64,000 bases of DNA. Source: Endocalyx cinctus (Eukaryota; Ascomycota; Sordariomycetes; Amphisphaeriales; Apiosporaceae). The notes under the pieces were generated by a model. It was given only the letters and a program-made list of their open reading frames with translations. It was not told the DNA's origin and made no database searches. Position 1 is the stretch's first letter. Every line of letters starts with the position of its first letter. Location of the stretch: contig BCKC01000005.1 of assembly GCA_001600455.1 (NCBI GenBank), forward strand, positions 372,001 through 436,000, in the 5' to 3' direction. Position numbers and translations under genes: made by a program. This document shows positions 1 through 12,600 of the stretch, piece by piece.

Positions 1-510
1 TCCGTCTTTGTGGATTGCGAAGGTTGCCGACCGTTAAAAGTGTTTGTAGCGGTAGAAGAAAAAAAAGGTTGAAAGAATCGAGTATGGAATTCACTTCGAG
101 GGAAGAAAAAACGAACAATAAGTACGATTTTACTTTGATTATCTTTTTTTTTTTGTATTACGGTTGCGACGAAGGAGGATATCGGAGGATGATGTCGGTA
201 TTAACAATTATCGTGTCAAGACGCTTTTATGTTGATCAAGTTAGAAAAGAGAAAGACAAGAAAAAAAAAAAAGAAATACTCAGAAAAAGTTAGTAGTTAA
301 AGAGTACAAGGTAAGGCAGGGTAAGGTAAAGTAAAAAAAAGAAAAGTATAGTGAAGTAAGGTAAGGGTAGGTAAGGTAGGATTAGGTCAAACCAGGTAAA
401 ATAGGTTGTGATAGGTTACGTCTTGTACAGAAGGGTAGTGAAAGGGTAATGTAGTTAGGTACAGCATAGTATAGCATATAATAGCATATCATAGGTAGGT
501 AAGTATAAGT

Positions 511-550
511 AAATAGGTAAGTAAATAGGTAAGTAAATAGGTAAGTAAAT
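511..550. repeat. 12-bp tandem repeat, about 3.3 copies
   Basis: Units AAATAGGTAAGT begin at 511, 523 and 535, followed by a partial AAAT. Related GGTAAG words extend back to about 300. It is low-complexity DNA with no coding potential. Confidence 0.8.
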
Positions 551-1385
551 ACCTATGCGTAGGTATGCGTAGTAGCCCTGAAGGTGAGTGAGAGAGGTAG
601 GCATGTGGACGAATACAAATACGTAAAATTAATAAAAAAAAGATATATAAGGAACGTACCGTACCCAGTCAGTATAAAGTACCAACTTATTAACGTATTG
701 AAATATTAATTGTTCCTTTATTTGTTTCGGCGTATGTCTTACTTCTTTTAAAATCCGAATAGTTAATCTTCTGCGTATAAATTTTTAAATTTTAATTTTT
801 GGGTTTTTTAATTTTTTTGATACTTAAAAAAGAAGAAGAGGGAAAAAAGAAAGAAAGAAGGGAAATTGATAATCAAGCAGAAATACTTTCTACTTCAAGT
901 AATATATGGATCAATATGTAGGGAAAAGAAAGACAAGAGAAGTGATGACGATTTTAAGAAGGCGGAATTAAGTAGTAAGGATAAGTAGATAAAATAAGTA
1001 TGCCTATCTTTTCTAGAATAAGAAAAAATATAATGCGGGGGGTCTTAAGGAACTTTATCAAGTAAAGATACAGAAAGAGAAAAAAAAAAAAAGGGAAGAA
1101 AAGAGTAAAAGTGCTGAATAGTCAAGTTAAGGAATACGGAGTATTAATCAGAGAAAATGTGTATAGTAAATGACAAGAATTAACAAATGATACGATATTC
1201 CCCCGTTTAAGTGACCATTCATAAACAAACATACATACATATTCTTATTTTATTTTATTTGATTCTTTTCTGTTTTTCTTCTTTCTTGTTCTTTTGTAAC
1301 CCAGTAGAAAATACTTATTATTATTTTTTTTTTCTTATTCTTCTTGGTTTCGTATTGCCAAGAAATGAGGAAACTCCTGATGGAG

Positions 1386-1440
1386 CTTGGGTTCTTGGGT
1401 TCTTGGGTTCTTGGATTCTTGGGTCTTGGGTTTTCTTGGA
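1386..1440. repeat. Imperfect 8-bp tandem repeat (CTTGGGTT)
   Basis: CTTGGGTT is repeated at 1386, 1394 and 1402. It is followed by CTTGGATT and shortened or lengthened variants to about 1440. Frames through it on both strands are artefacts of the repeat. Confidence 0.8.
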
Positions 1441-2310
1441 TCCTCTTTGGAGGAGGGGTGGGCTGTTTTGGCACTTCCCACTCTTTTTTTTTAGGGGGAA
1501 TACGTAGTAAAGTTTGGCGCGAATACGTTCAGGTCTTGTGTTAGGGTTACTTAAGTCTAGGCGTTTGCTAGTTTCGATTTGTTGTCTCTCGAAAGAATCA
1601 GCTATGACGACTGTGACTGATACTGAAATCTTCAAAGAATCTGAATATTGAAAAAAGAATAAGGCGAGGAGGGGGGAATGGAGTAGAGTATAACGACAAG
1701 AACTTGTGAACCAATCGAATATTTTTAAGATACCAATCCTACAGTATTCCCGAAGCTGAACAACCATGAACGTGAATAACATATAATAGAAGACGTCTAT
1801 ATCCACTTATATATACGTATGGATGTAGGTGTAGTGTTGAGGAAGAAGAAAAAAGGGCAAGACTTGTTCAAATAGGAGTACATAAAAAAAAAACACTGAA
1901 AAAGGACTATATCCCCGTTTTCCCCGTACACGACATCTTGGCGTCGGGTCGTCACGGCGTTGTTCTTCTTTGTATACCTTGAGTACACTAATACAGGAAG
2001 TGATACGATAGGGGGATAGTACAGAAAGTAACTTACAATGAACGTGTATCGTGAGGCTGAGGTAACACCACCTTATCACTGATTGGTGGAAGCCAAGATC
2101 TTGGAAGCTTCCAGTCCCCAGACCTTGCAGAAAAAAAAGGGAGGGTAAGAGAGGGAGAGGTAGAGGTAGAGATAGGTTGAAATAATAGATACTACTAACT
2201 AGGTAGATCTAGATATGTATAGATGAGAATGGAAAGGGGAGAGAAAAAAAGAGAATATCTTAAATACCTAAAGGAATTACTTTTCCCCCTCCTTATAAAT
2301 TTATTATCCT

Positions 2311-2312
<2 letters not shown>

Positions 2313-2377
<65 letters not shown>
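2313..2377. repeat. Poly-T tract T33-CCC-T29
   Basis: Two very long T runs separated by CCC. No open gene ends just upstream on the plus strand, and no processed-copy features are visible around it, so no gene is implied. Confidence 0.9.
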
Positions 2378-2379
<2 letters not shown>

Positions 2380-5300
2380 CTTTCCCTCTTTTCCTTTCTT
2401 TTCTTAATTATGCTGATTAATTAACTTAACTGATCGATAGCGTTTAAAGTACGTATCCGAAGGATTAAAAGAAAGAAAAAAAAAGCTTATAAAAGTAAGA
2501 TAACGCGCGGTATAGCTGAGGAGAATTCGGGGCTATCTGGTTAGGCTGAAGTTATTCTCCTACTTAATGTTTTAGTCCATCAAGCTAGCAATAACAATAG
2601 CAATGCAATGTATGCGTATGATTTGACCGTTGATAAGAGAGTGACTGTGCTGCTGTGCGTGCAGATGTCGTCAATCACCGGAGATCGAATGATTTCTTTC
2701 TTTTCCTGTCTTGGTGGGGCAGCAGCCGCGTTTCAGTCCTCCCTCGTAGTAAGTGTTGTATATGTAAAAAATACAAATTCGAAAGTTTTATCAATATACA
2801 CAGTAAAGATGACTCAGTTTATAAGTTTCAGAATATGTATGTATGAGAATCAGAATCAGAAATAAAGAAAGATTAGTATAGATGAATGTGAAGAAAGTTA
2901 GAGCGAAAAGAAGGAAGGAGAAGAAGAAAAGAAAGAGAATACTAATATAACCCAAAATATTGAACTTATTCAGTCAGTCTGAAGCTCCAAGTTTTTCATT
3001 TTATGATGTTATATTATGATGGTCGTCTACCGTCCCATCTCTCATACGTAGTATCTCACATGCAATTTAATATATTAAACCAGAAAAAAAAAATGGAAGA
3101 CGTGCGTAATTGTTTTGATCAGTATCATTGGTCCGAACTTTGTGCTGCTCGACGACCGGGTGCTAAAAGCTGCTGCTGCATGGCGGATCAAACTCCGATC
3201 TCCATTGTCGAATTGTCGAATTTTGGAGACTTCCCGTATCGTTTTCGAGGAAGGGAACCTCGCGCGTCTTCCAATGGGAATATGCCGACCTAACGAGCAG
3301 ATCAAAAAGGGGTCCCCCCCGTCTGACCAAATGACACCTGCTAAAATAGAAAAGATTGTCGTCGTCGTCGTTTGGGAAACTTTCGTACCGTACCGCAATC
3401 GAAATATATCGTGGGGCTATATTGCATATATATTATTCGTGGATCGTCGTCGATTAACAACCCCCCATTCTTCCCCCCTCCTCACCTCCAACGGCATAAG
3501 CGCAGAGACGTAAATACTGTGTAAGATCATGATTTCTGCTTTGGCTTTGTCTTTTTTTTTTCTTCTCCTTCTCCTCTCTTATGATTATGTCTTATAGTAA
3601 ATATTGTTTATCTGTCGTCGTACGTACCCCAAAATGTAACTATCTTCACCTGAAAAGTTTTTGGCTAATCCGGTGCTTTAGGCACTTACTACTCACTCCG
3701 AGATAATAGGGGAATAGGAGTTGAAATAATAACGACGATAATAATAAAAGAGATGACGATATGTCGATGATTTTTACCCCATACGGCATTTCAACTCCGA
3801 CTGCGCGTGTAGGTAGCTTTGATCGACCCTGCTGTGTAAATAAAAAGTTTTTTTTTTGAGGCTCACAGGAAATCTGGGACTGAACATCAGAACAAGCTTC
3901 CTAATGCGATGTCACATATGAATGAGGAAAGCGAAAGGTAAAGTAAAAATGGCAGCCGAGCTTTCGTTTCGAGACCTGGCGAGATTCCTTAGGGATTCTT
4001 GGCTGGAACTCTTGAATTGACATTACAACCTGTCGTACGTGCTCCATCTCTCCAACTGGCACGTGGCGAGCTCATATTATATGTAATATTTATCAAATTC
4101 GGTTCAGGTATAATATAAATTTATTTCCTTCTTTCGTATACCTAGTACCGTACCCGTTTAGGTATGGTTTCCATAGTACACCCGTTGAATGATCGACGTT
4201 CATGTAGTCAGCCAGGCAGCCAGAGTCGTAGTATTCAACCTAGGTACGCGTGTAAGGTAAGGATTATATAATTATTTCTTTTTACTGCTCCCTGAACGTT
4301 TCACCGTCTGCAGTGAAGTACAGGCTTACCTACTTAAGTAACCTATCTACCTTTCTTTTTCACTATTGACGTTTGTGGCATCTTTCGGAGATTTAGATTT
4401 GTGTACAACCCAGCTTAGTGGTATAACTTCATAGCTACCGACTTATAAGTTAGAATTACACCGCATCGCGTTGCGCTACCTTTTGTGATCCAATCGCAAC
4501 CGTGATGTATACTAAGTAACGGCACTGGCGATAGAAAGGATTGGTCTGAAACTGACCGGGCTTTGGTACTTCCGTGGGAGGATCACGATGGCTTCCGTAA
4601 GAATCCGCATTAAAGACTTGGCGTTCGAGCCGTGCTCCTCCGATCCTCCACCTATAAGCGAACAACCAGTAACACACGCACACATGCATGTTAGGAAGAA
4701 AAAACAGAAAAGAAAAGAAAAGAGTCAAGGAAATAAACCGCCGTAAAAACGGCAATATCATAGCTTTCCTACGGTTATCGTCGACTCAGATAGATGGAGA
4801 CGACACGATATAAATAGAGAGTCGGATCGGATACGGTACCACTTAGGCGCATATTAAGTTAAGTGTACACTAAACGCTAACAAGATCGGAAAGTTGAAGG
4901 CAACAGATTTCATGATTCAATATCCCATCCATTCTAACTTCTTTCGCTTACTCAGTTATTATGGATAAGAAAGCAGGGTCAGAAATAAGAGCCAGGAAGA
5001 GAAGTCAGCCAGGCAGCCAGGCAGCCAGACAAGCCGTCAGGCCATATTAAGCTGAATATTCAATATTGCACTAATAATTGTAGCATGTTATATGATACGC
5101 GACAGTGAGTACGAAACCTGAGTTGCCAAGTTCATTTAGGTGTCCATCTATCCATCTTCACGAGTCACATTTTCGGAACGAACTGGGTCTACGCTATCGC
5201 CGGAAGGAACCGATCGATTATTTCCATGATCAGTGCCGATTTCTTTCGTTAGCAAAAAAAAAAAGTATGTTAGTTAAACAAGGCTTGTGATATATGAGAA

Positions 5301-7819
5301 AAGAGGCGAAGGCATAAATTACGTGGACGATGAATACGTTATGACCTAAGGTTGTGAAGTACGAAATAAAACGTGGCGGGGGAGAGAGATTCCATCTAGT
5401 GTAGCTTCGGGTCAGGTTGAACTTCTTTTTCTTTTACGTTTCGGTTTATTTTTAGTATCCCCACCTACCTTACCTACCCCCCCCCCCCCCTTGCTACCTT
5501 AGCCCAAAGTCCAGCTAGGACAGCTAGGACGTCCGAAGCCTTAGGGACGGGGAACCCTTCTTTCTCCACCGACAAAAGATGGACCTAACTTTTGCCAACC
5601 CTCCCGCGCCACAGTTGTCGAGCTGTAAGAGCTGTCCGCAGTACGCTACGCTACACCATTCGTAGCTATACACTAACTAGTAAAAAGCATGCCGTCAAAA
5701 ACGGGTGGATACGTGATACGGTATTATTTTCAACATACGAAATAACCCCTGTTTCGCCCTCGGTCAGCTGGAGATAGTCCAATTCTCCTCCCCCAGCCAT
5801 TCTTTATACTAGCAGTGTATTCTGCGCAAGTAAGATTACGGCAAAGAGAGATCATCGTTTCCGATGTCAGCATTAGCATGTAGGTCTCACAGGTTTAATC
5901 TCCAGGTTTCTAAATTATCTTTCTCATATAAGTCTTCGTCAGCATTAATGAGAATAAAAAGGGAATTCACTGAAAAAATATGTCCCTCGATCCTTAAGTG
6001 AAATCAGAATCGAGTCATTGTATGTATGATAGGCAATGAAGAGAGGAAGAGAGAGAAAAAAGAAAGAAAAAAAAAGAGTTTGATCAAGTGGGTGGATAAA
6101 GCCACAGTTAGTGACGCGCTGGCCACGTAACTATTCTACTCCAGGCCCAAGAGCAGTTTCGTTCTCCGCCCTACACGATAGAGAAATTTCAAACAGACTG
6201 CCGATCATACCTTTTTATTACACCACATTACCCACTGACGTTTACTTAGTAGTGTATACACAGTACTGTAGTATTGCCTAGGTTAGTTGTAGTGGACATT
6301 ACCTTAATTAAGTGATTGTAAGACGCGGCGTACTTCAATCACCTGCTCTATTTGTTTTATCTACCGTTAATTTTGTTGGCCGTTAACCGTTAACGAAGAA
6401 ATATTCATCGCTTGCTTCAGATACCGGTTACTATAGCATTAAGTGTAACGGACCAATGATCGAAAAACCGGCATGGGAAGTTATTTTTACCTGAATGTAG
6501 AGCTTAAAAATCATGGTTTAGAAATGTGACAAAACAAAGATTACCGGGGTAACACAGTATCTGTCAACACTCCCTTGTAACCCCGACACCCTGACACCCT
6601 GATTAATTGATTCTTGGCTCCGTATGGTCCAAATGGCCCAGACCCATTCTGGTAACGTACTTGGTGTAGTACATATCTGATATCATAAGTAAATAAAAAA
6701 GGTCATAAATCTTTAAAGACCGGTGCAATCAAGATGCGATCGTCGTCTAACGGTACAGTATCAAGTATTTCCAACGTTATTTTTCTTATGGTTGGCAAAC
6801 GTCAGCAACTGAATATGGATACCTTAAAAAACACTGCCGAATGGATACCCATAAACGGATAAAAAAAAATGTTTAAATCAAAAGGTTTCCAGGGATATAC
6901 TCCGGAATGCAGTGTACGTGAAGTGTATAGCCTCACTTTCTCTAAATCTAATGTACGTATGTAGGGAAGATACTCAAAGTGGTATAAATGGGTTTGTTTG
7001 ATTCCCATATGTAGAAAAGCGCCATCTGCCTGTACGAGTTTTTAAATTGTTTTTAATCAGCCAACTGCTGTATCTGGTTTGCTGGTGGCTGATGCCAATG
7101 CCTAGGTAATTAGAAAAGTAAGAGAGAGAGAGAAAAGAGAGAGAGTCTTTTTGCTCCAGACGTGTACAAGTGAACCAGACGGGGATTCCCTGAAAGATCC
7201 TTAAACCGCAGTACAAAGTTATCCTTCCGGTACTCTCTGTATTATACGGAATTATTAGTAGTGTAGGTACCTAAGTATACCGTATACTAAGAAGTTTGCA
7301 TTGCCTACCAAGTTACAGGGATTCTGCAGGACCTTGTCTCGCCCTCGCTGCGTAAAAAAATAAACTGCGCCACTCCACTGATGATGAAAGTGGATGATAT
7401 CAGATCAGCAGTTTTTCCCTTAGAGGGGTGGCCGAGTTAGTGTATGCGTGGTGTGTGTACAGTGCCNCCCCCCCCCCCCCTAAAAAAGAACCCTTCGATA
7501 CTTTTTTTTCGTATTTGTTAGAAAATAAATAAAACACCTCGCGCACCCCCTTCCCGACTGTTTATAGTTTCTCTTCTCATTCCATTTTTCTTTTTCCTAT
7601 TTTGTGTGATATTTTACATTCACTAATCATCAACAAACAAACTTCACATTTATTTATTACCCTCGTTTGTTATTCTTTAAATCAACTGAATCAACAAACA
7701 CTCGCTAGTTATAACAACTACAAATAAAAAAAAAAAAAGCAATTCGGGAAAAAGAGGTAGCAAGGAATAATAAGGAAAACTGAACATACAAGAGAGAGAG
7801 AGAAATAAACACATCGATC

Positions 7820-8917
7820 ATGAGTATCGGAAGATATTTTTGCGTGGCTTTGCCGTTCCTCCTGACGGTCGGCTCCATCATCTCCTTCTTGATAGCCGGT
7901 CTGACCGGCATAAGCGGTACGGGACTGTACATCTTCCGCATTAACATAACCGACCTCTCGATCGACGGGTCGGCCATCCAGAGCATCATCAGCGACTACT
8001 CGGACGTCAGCAGCGGCAACCTCAGCAGCCTGGTCGACCGGGGCATGACCCTGTCGTCCGTCCACTCGGAGCACCCCACGACCGACACCACCGCCGACTC
8101 GGACATCGACATCAGCTCCAAGCTCTCGTCCTCGGACGTCTCCGCCATCGAGGGCGCCGTCGCCGACACCAACATCACCTCGGAGGATCTGGGTCTCGCC
8201 AACGTCTACGACTTCACCCTCTGGGGCTACTGCGTGACCCCGCAGAACGGCACCAAGAACTGCACCAAGGCCGAGTTCGACTGGGCCCGCGACCGCCTGA
8301 ACCTGACCTGGGTCGAGACCCTCAGCACCCTCAGCGGCATCAACGTGACCATCCCGGACTCGCTCGAGGACAGCCTGAACGTGTTTAAAGAGGTGTCCAA
8401 GTGGAGCGAGGTCGTCTGGATCATCGCCATCGTCGCCCTCGGCCTCGAGCTCGTCGTCGGCCTCTTCACCGCCTGCTCGCGCCTCGTCTCGTGCCTCACC
8501 TGGCTGATATCGGGCTTCGCCACCGCCGCCGCCATCGCCTCGGCCGTGCTCATCACCGTCATGGCCTCGGTCGTCGTCGGCACCGTCGAGGGTCTCATCA
8601 AGAGCTACGGCGGCAGCGCCAGCTTCAACAAGTCGTACCTCGCGACGCTCTGGATCGGCGTCGCCTTCGCCCTCGGCGCCTCGCTCTTCTGGCTCTTCAG
8701 CGTCTGCTGCTGCAAGCCCGAGAACCGCCCGTACGCGAAGCGCCGCGGCGGCGGCGCCGCCATGGGCAACGAGAAGTTTGTTCCGACCGGTTCGTACGCG
8801 CCCCTCGGCGACGGCCACAACGGCCACAACGCCGGTTACAACTACGGCGTGCCGCAGCAGCGGGGCGGCGCTCGTTCCGACCTCGCTTACGAGCCTTACG
8901 CCCACTCTAGAGTTTAA
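7820..8917 (+). CDS. SUR7/PalI-type four-TM plasma-membrane protein
   Basis: The 365-residue intronless protein has the Sur7/PalI layout. There is one N-terminal membrane segment (about residues 8-30), a long extracytoplasmic Ser/Thr/Asp-rich loop with several N-glycosylation sequons, then three membrane helices (about 198-216, 231-258, 274-294) and a cytoplasmic tail rich in Gly, Arg and Tyr. The loop contains W-G-Y-C at 135-138, matching the W-x-x-C signature common in this family. Family members organise eisosomes or cortical membrane domains, or act in cell-wall or pH signalling; which branch this belongs to is not decidable by eye. The start is the first ATG after an A-rich leader. Codon use is strongly GC-biased compared with its AT-rich flanks. 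A longer open frame on the opposite strand is a shadow of this bias. Confidence 0.82.
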   Translation: MSIGRYFCVALPFLLTVGSIISFLIAGLTGISGTGLYIFRINITDLSIDGSAIQSIISDYSDVSSGNLSSLVDRGMTLSSVHSEHPTTDTTADSDIDISSKLSSSDVSAIEGAVADTNITSEDLGLANVYDFTLWGYCVTPQNGTKNCTKAEFDWARDRLNLTWVETLSTLSGINVTIPDSLEDSLNVFKEVSKWSEVVWIIAIVALGLELVVGLFTACSRLVSCLTWLISGFATAAAIASAVLITVMASVVVGTVEGLIKSYGGSASFNKSYLATLWIGVAFALGASLFWLFSVCCCKPENRPYAKRRGGGAAMGNEKFVPTGSYAPLGDGHNGHNAGYNYGVPQQRGGARSDLAYEPYAHSRV

Positions 8918-9688
8918 ATGAGGAGTGTTCGTTGGGCTTTGGTTGGGAGGATGAGGGGTTGTCGACTAGAGGGGAATAGGGTATTACTACTTTGATTAGT
9001 ACTCTATTTTCCAACGTGATTTTTCATTTATTCTACGAAACGTTGCATTTACTGGCGCTTTTTTTTTATACTTATTTGTATGGTTTTTTTTTTTCCCCTC
9101 TTCATATTTACGAGACGAAAAGAAAAAAAAGAAGGGAGGAAGTCTAGGTCTAGTCGTCATGATTATTGTCCTATACATAAAAAAATAGGATATAAGACTA
9201 CACTTTTGTTTTTCGAAGATTTGATACACTCGAAGAATGGATGGGATGGGGGTGGATAGAAATGAATGGGGGATCTTTTTTATGTAATGATCAAGAATAC
9301 CATCAATGAAGAATAAATACATCAATGAGATAAATCATATTAAAGTTTGTTTATATTGTGACATGAATGCGTAAGAATATATAATCGTATAGAAAGATGG
9401 GTTTCATTCAGAGCCTCAACTTGTTTTTGTTTATGAGTAGGCGTATTGGGTATATCGTCTCTACTAGCTAGGAGGAAGGGCTCTTAATGCGACCAATCAC
9501 GTGTCGGTTTTTTTCTTCTATTTCTCTTTCCTCCCACAAAAAGTATCCCATCCACACATTTGACTCAAGAGACGATTTATAGACCGAAGGTATAGAGACT
9601 ATAATAAAAAATAAGCAAATTTGTTTAGGGGTTTTATTATACAATATTTCAATTCATGGCCGAGATTAGTCCTTGAAATAAATATCCA
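8918..9688. other. Intergenic, SUR7-like gene to WDR6-like gene
   Basis: AT-rich spacer with A/T runs. It should contain the 3' UTR of the upstream gene and the promoter of the downstream one. No further gene was seen. Confidence 0.6.
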
Positions 9689-12600
9689 ATGTCTCAAGAG
9701 GTGAGTAAACTTTTTTTTTCCGTCTGCCCCTCCCCCACCATAAGTAATATACGGTCCATGTCCCCTGCCTAGGCGTATGAGTAAAACAAAGTGATATACT
9801 TAGTTTGTTATATCTCCCCAGGAACTTTTTTTTCCTTTATCATAAATATACTCCAAGTCGTTAATCCATATTTCTAACCAATCCCGCATTTTATTTAATT
9901 TTTCTAAAAACTTCACAAACAGCTCCCGCGTACCCCTTCCACTCTCGGCAGCGGACGTCTGAGCCGGGACAACGTGCTGCTAAACCCGATCACGGGCCTA
10001 GCTTTCTACCGCCGGGATGGCCCCTCCGACGCGGCCTCGCGGCTGTACGTCCTGGCGGGAGAGGACACGGACATCAAGATCTACGAAGTCCGCGCCTCCT
10101 CGCCGTCCTCCGTATTCCGCGGTCGTCTCCCCGTCTTCGCCTCGCAGTCTATCCACGGGATTTCCGTCTCCGCCTCCGTCTCCGGCGGGGGAAACGTTTT
10201 GGCGTGGGGCGGACAGTCCTTGAAGATCGTACCGACGGCGTTGATCGATCGGTGTATCGACTCGTTCGCTTCCGACGTAAGGGGGGAGGCGAGCTTAGAC
10301 GACGGGACCGTAGAAGGGATCGCGCCCGATTGGATATTCGACGGGAAGATCTCGCCCTTTGAGCCGGGTCGGTTGGCTTTATTGACGGCTCATAACGAGA
10401 TTATCGACGCTCGCGTGGTACCTTCTCGCGACGGCGTTTCGTCCACCCTCGCCTTCTCTTCCATCCGGTCACCGTCCCGACCGATCCTGTACTCGGGGGA
10501 TTTCTCCTGGACGTCTAAGAACGGCGTCTTGGTCGCGGCCGGGACCGTATTCGGGGAGATCGTGGTGTGGAAGTGCGATTTGGGCGACTCGTCCTCGTCA
10601 GAGAGAGAAGAAGAAAAAGAAGTCTCTTTTGACGCCCTGAGCGGACGGCCCAGCAGGAAAGGTTGCGAGGTTCTGTTCGTCTTCACCGGCCACGAGGGCT
10701 CTATTTTCGGAGTACATATCTCGCCCGAGATCCGGACTTCTTCGGGCGAGACGATGTCGCTGCTAGCTAGCTGTAGCGACGATAGGACGGTTCGGGTCTG
10801 GGACATCACCGAGAGAGCGACTACGAAGAATGGTGAAACTAATGGATACGGAGATCGAGCGCGGGAAACCGGGTTCGGCGAGAACTTCCAATTCAAAACT
10901 TCTTCTGCCTCTGCCTCTGAAGCGGATGCGACAAAGGGAGAAAAAATAGAAGAAAAAGAAGAAGAAGCGCGTAAAAACGATAGGTGCTTGGGGATGGTGA
11001 TGGGTCACGTATCGCGGATATGGCAAGTCGAATTTCCGCAAAAACAGAACTTCCTCTCGGAGTATGGTATAGTCGAGTTATATTCTTTCGGCGAAGACTC
11101 GACCGCGCAAAAATGGCATCTTCGCTTAGATTCTACATCGGGTGACGGCGGCGAGCGGCCGAGGGAACTTACGCATCAATCTACCTTCTCCAACCACAGC
11201 GGAAAACACGTATGGTCTCATACCACGACTACGAGTGAGAGTGGCCAAGTTCTCGTCGCTACTGGTGGTTCGGACGGCAAAGTTATTCTGATAGAAGATG
11301 ATTCGAAAACCCCTCCAAAACAAACACAGGATAAGCAACAAAACGCTGATAGGCATATCCTCAGAAATAGTAAGATATTGTCCTTGACAATGCCGGATAT
11401 ATTATCATCGTGCGAAACGCAGGATACTTCACCAGATAATACCCAGGAACCCGTCCTATCTGCGGCATCAAAGATAAAAATGAAGAACGGAAGTGAATCA
11501 TTCCACCGATATGCCTTCATAACACAAAATCTGCTTCTCGGTATCACAAACTCTGGGCGCGTCTTCGTTGGTTCTTTCCAAGGTGACGAGGTGAGATGGA
11601 GGGAAATATCCATTCCGGAAGAAACTCGGAATACCATACAATCCTACTCTTACTCCGTACTCGCGAGCTCTGCATCAAAAGAGATGGCGTTTATCGGTAC
11701 GACTAACAGCCAGGTCTGGTGTTATAGTCATCGTGAAGGGGGTGGTTCGCTTCGACACTTAGCTACGACGAACGGAAAAATCTCCGAAATCTTTTACTTA
11801 GGTAATCGAGAAGCTGGCGAATTTGATCTACTCGTCATGAAGTTCGGCAAATTCGACACTGCCGAGATACTCCACTTTGATGCGGATGCGTCACTGTCGA
11901 GTCGCGGCGGGGCATCTTTACCTGAAGAATTCGTCGTAATGTCCGCCACCATCTGCCAAGGGTACCTCGTCCTCGGTTCGAGAAACGGGACGGTGGCAAT
12001 CCTTCAGCGGGATCAAGATAGTGGCAATTACTCTACAATTCTTACTATAGAGGTACATCTAAAGGAGTCGATCACTTCGATATCACCTCTTCCTATAATT
12101 CACCATAGCGATCCATCACCGAACTACTTTCTTGCTACTTGCCGAGATGGAAAATACAGAATTTTCGAACTTAAGACCACATCGGAGGGGGTTGAGGCCA
12201 TACTACTCCACGAGACAACACCCGCTTTCGGAGCAGTCCTCGACGGGGCCTGGCTTGTAGGTAACGAGGATGGAACAAACGAACTAGTACTCTGCGGATT
12301 CCGGGGTAAACATTTCACCGTATGGAACCAAACCAGGCAAAAAGAAATCAGCTCGGTTGATTGCGCTGGCTCTCGTCGAAGTTTCGCTTATACACCTTTA
12401 TCGGGGAAGCCGGAAGGATTCAGATTCGTCTTCACGAGGTTCTCGACGGCGCATATCTTCCACCAAGCCTATAATCCACATAAGACGATCAAGCCTGGCG
12501 GTCACGGTCGAGAGATCCGGTCCGTTAGCGTATGTGGGAGATTTGTAGCTACGGCTGCCGAAGATACCGTTATACGGTTATGGGAATACGACGGTGAAGC

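Larger units (their letters stand above)
1..7819. other. Gene-poor AT-rich region with simple repeats
   Basis: No gene could be supported here. Reading frames are short, lack recognisable domains, and mostly reflect homopolymers. The stretch holds low-complexity DNA: GTAAG-rich repeats near 300-550, a TTGGGTTC-type repeat at 1386-1440, two long T tracts at 2313-2377, C tracts near 5480 and 7468, and many A or T runs. A slightly more GC-rich island at about 3100-3510 has an open frame of 132 codons with no recognisable family. The final ~200 bp before 7820 is the pyrimidine-rich, A-rich leader of the SUR7-like gene. Confidence 0.6.

Noticed and set aside
3115..3513. 132-codon plus-strand frame in a GC-richer island
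   Set aside because: No recognisable motif, a competing frame of similar length on the other strand, and simple GTC repeats within it; not enough to call a gene.
7718..8905. 395-codon frame on the minus strand opposite the SUR7-like gene
   Set aside because: Its composition (Ala/Gly/Arg/Asp/Val-rich) is the expected antisense product of GC-biased codons, no domain is visible, and the plus-strand product has clear membrane topology and a family motif.
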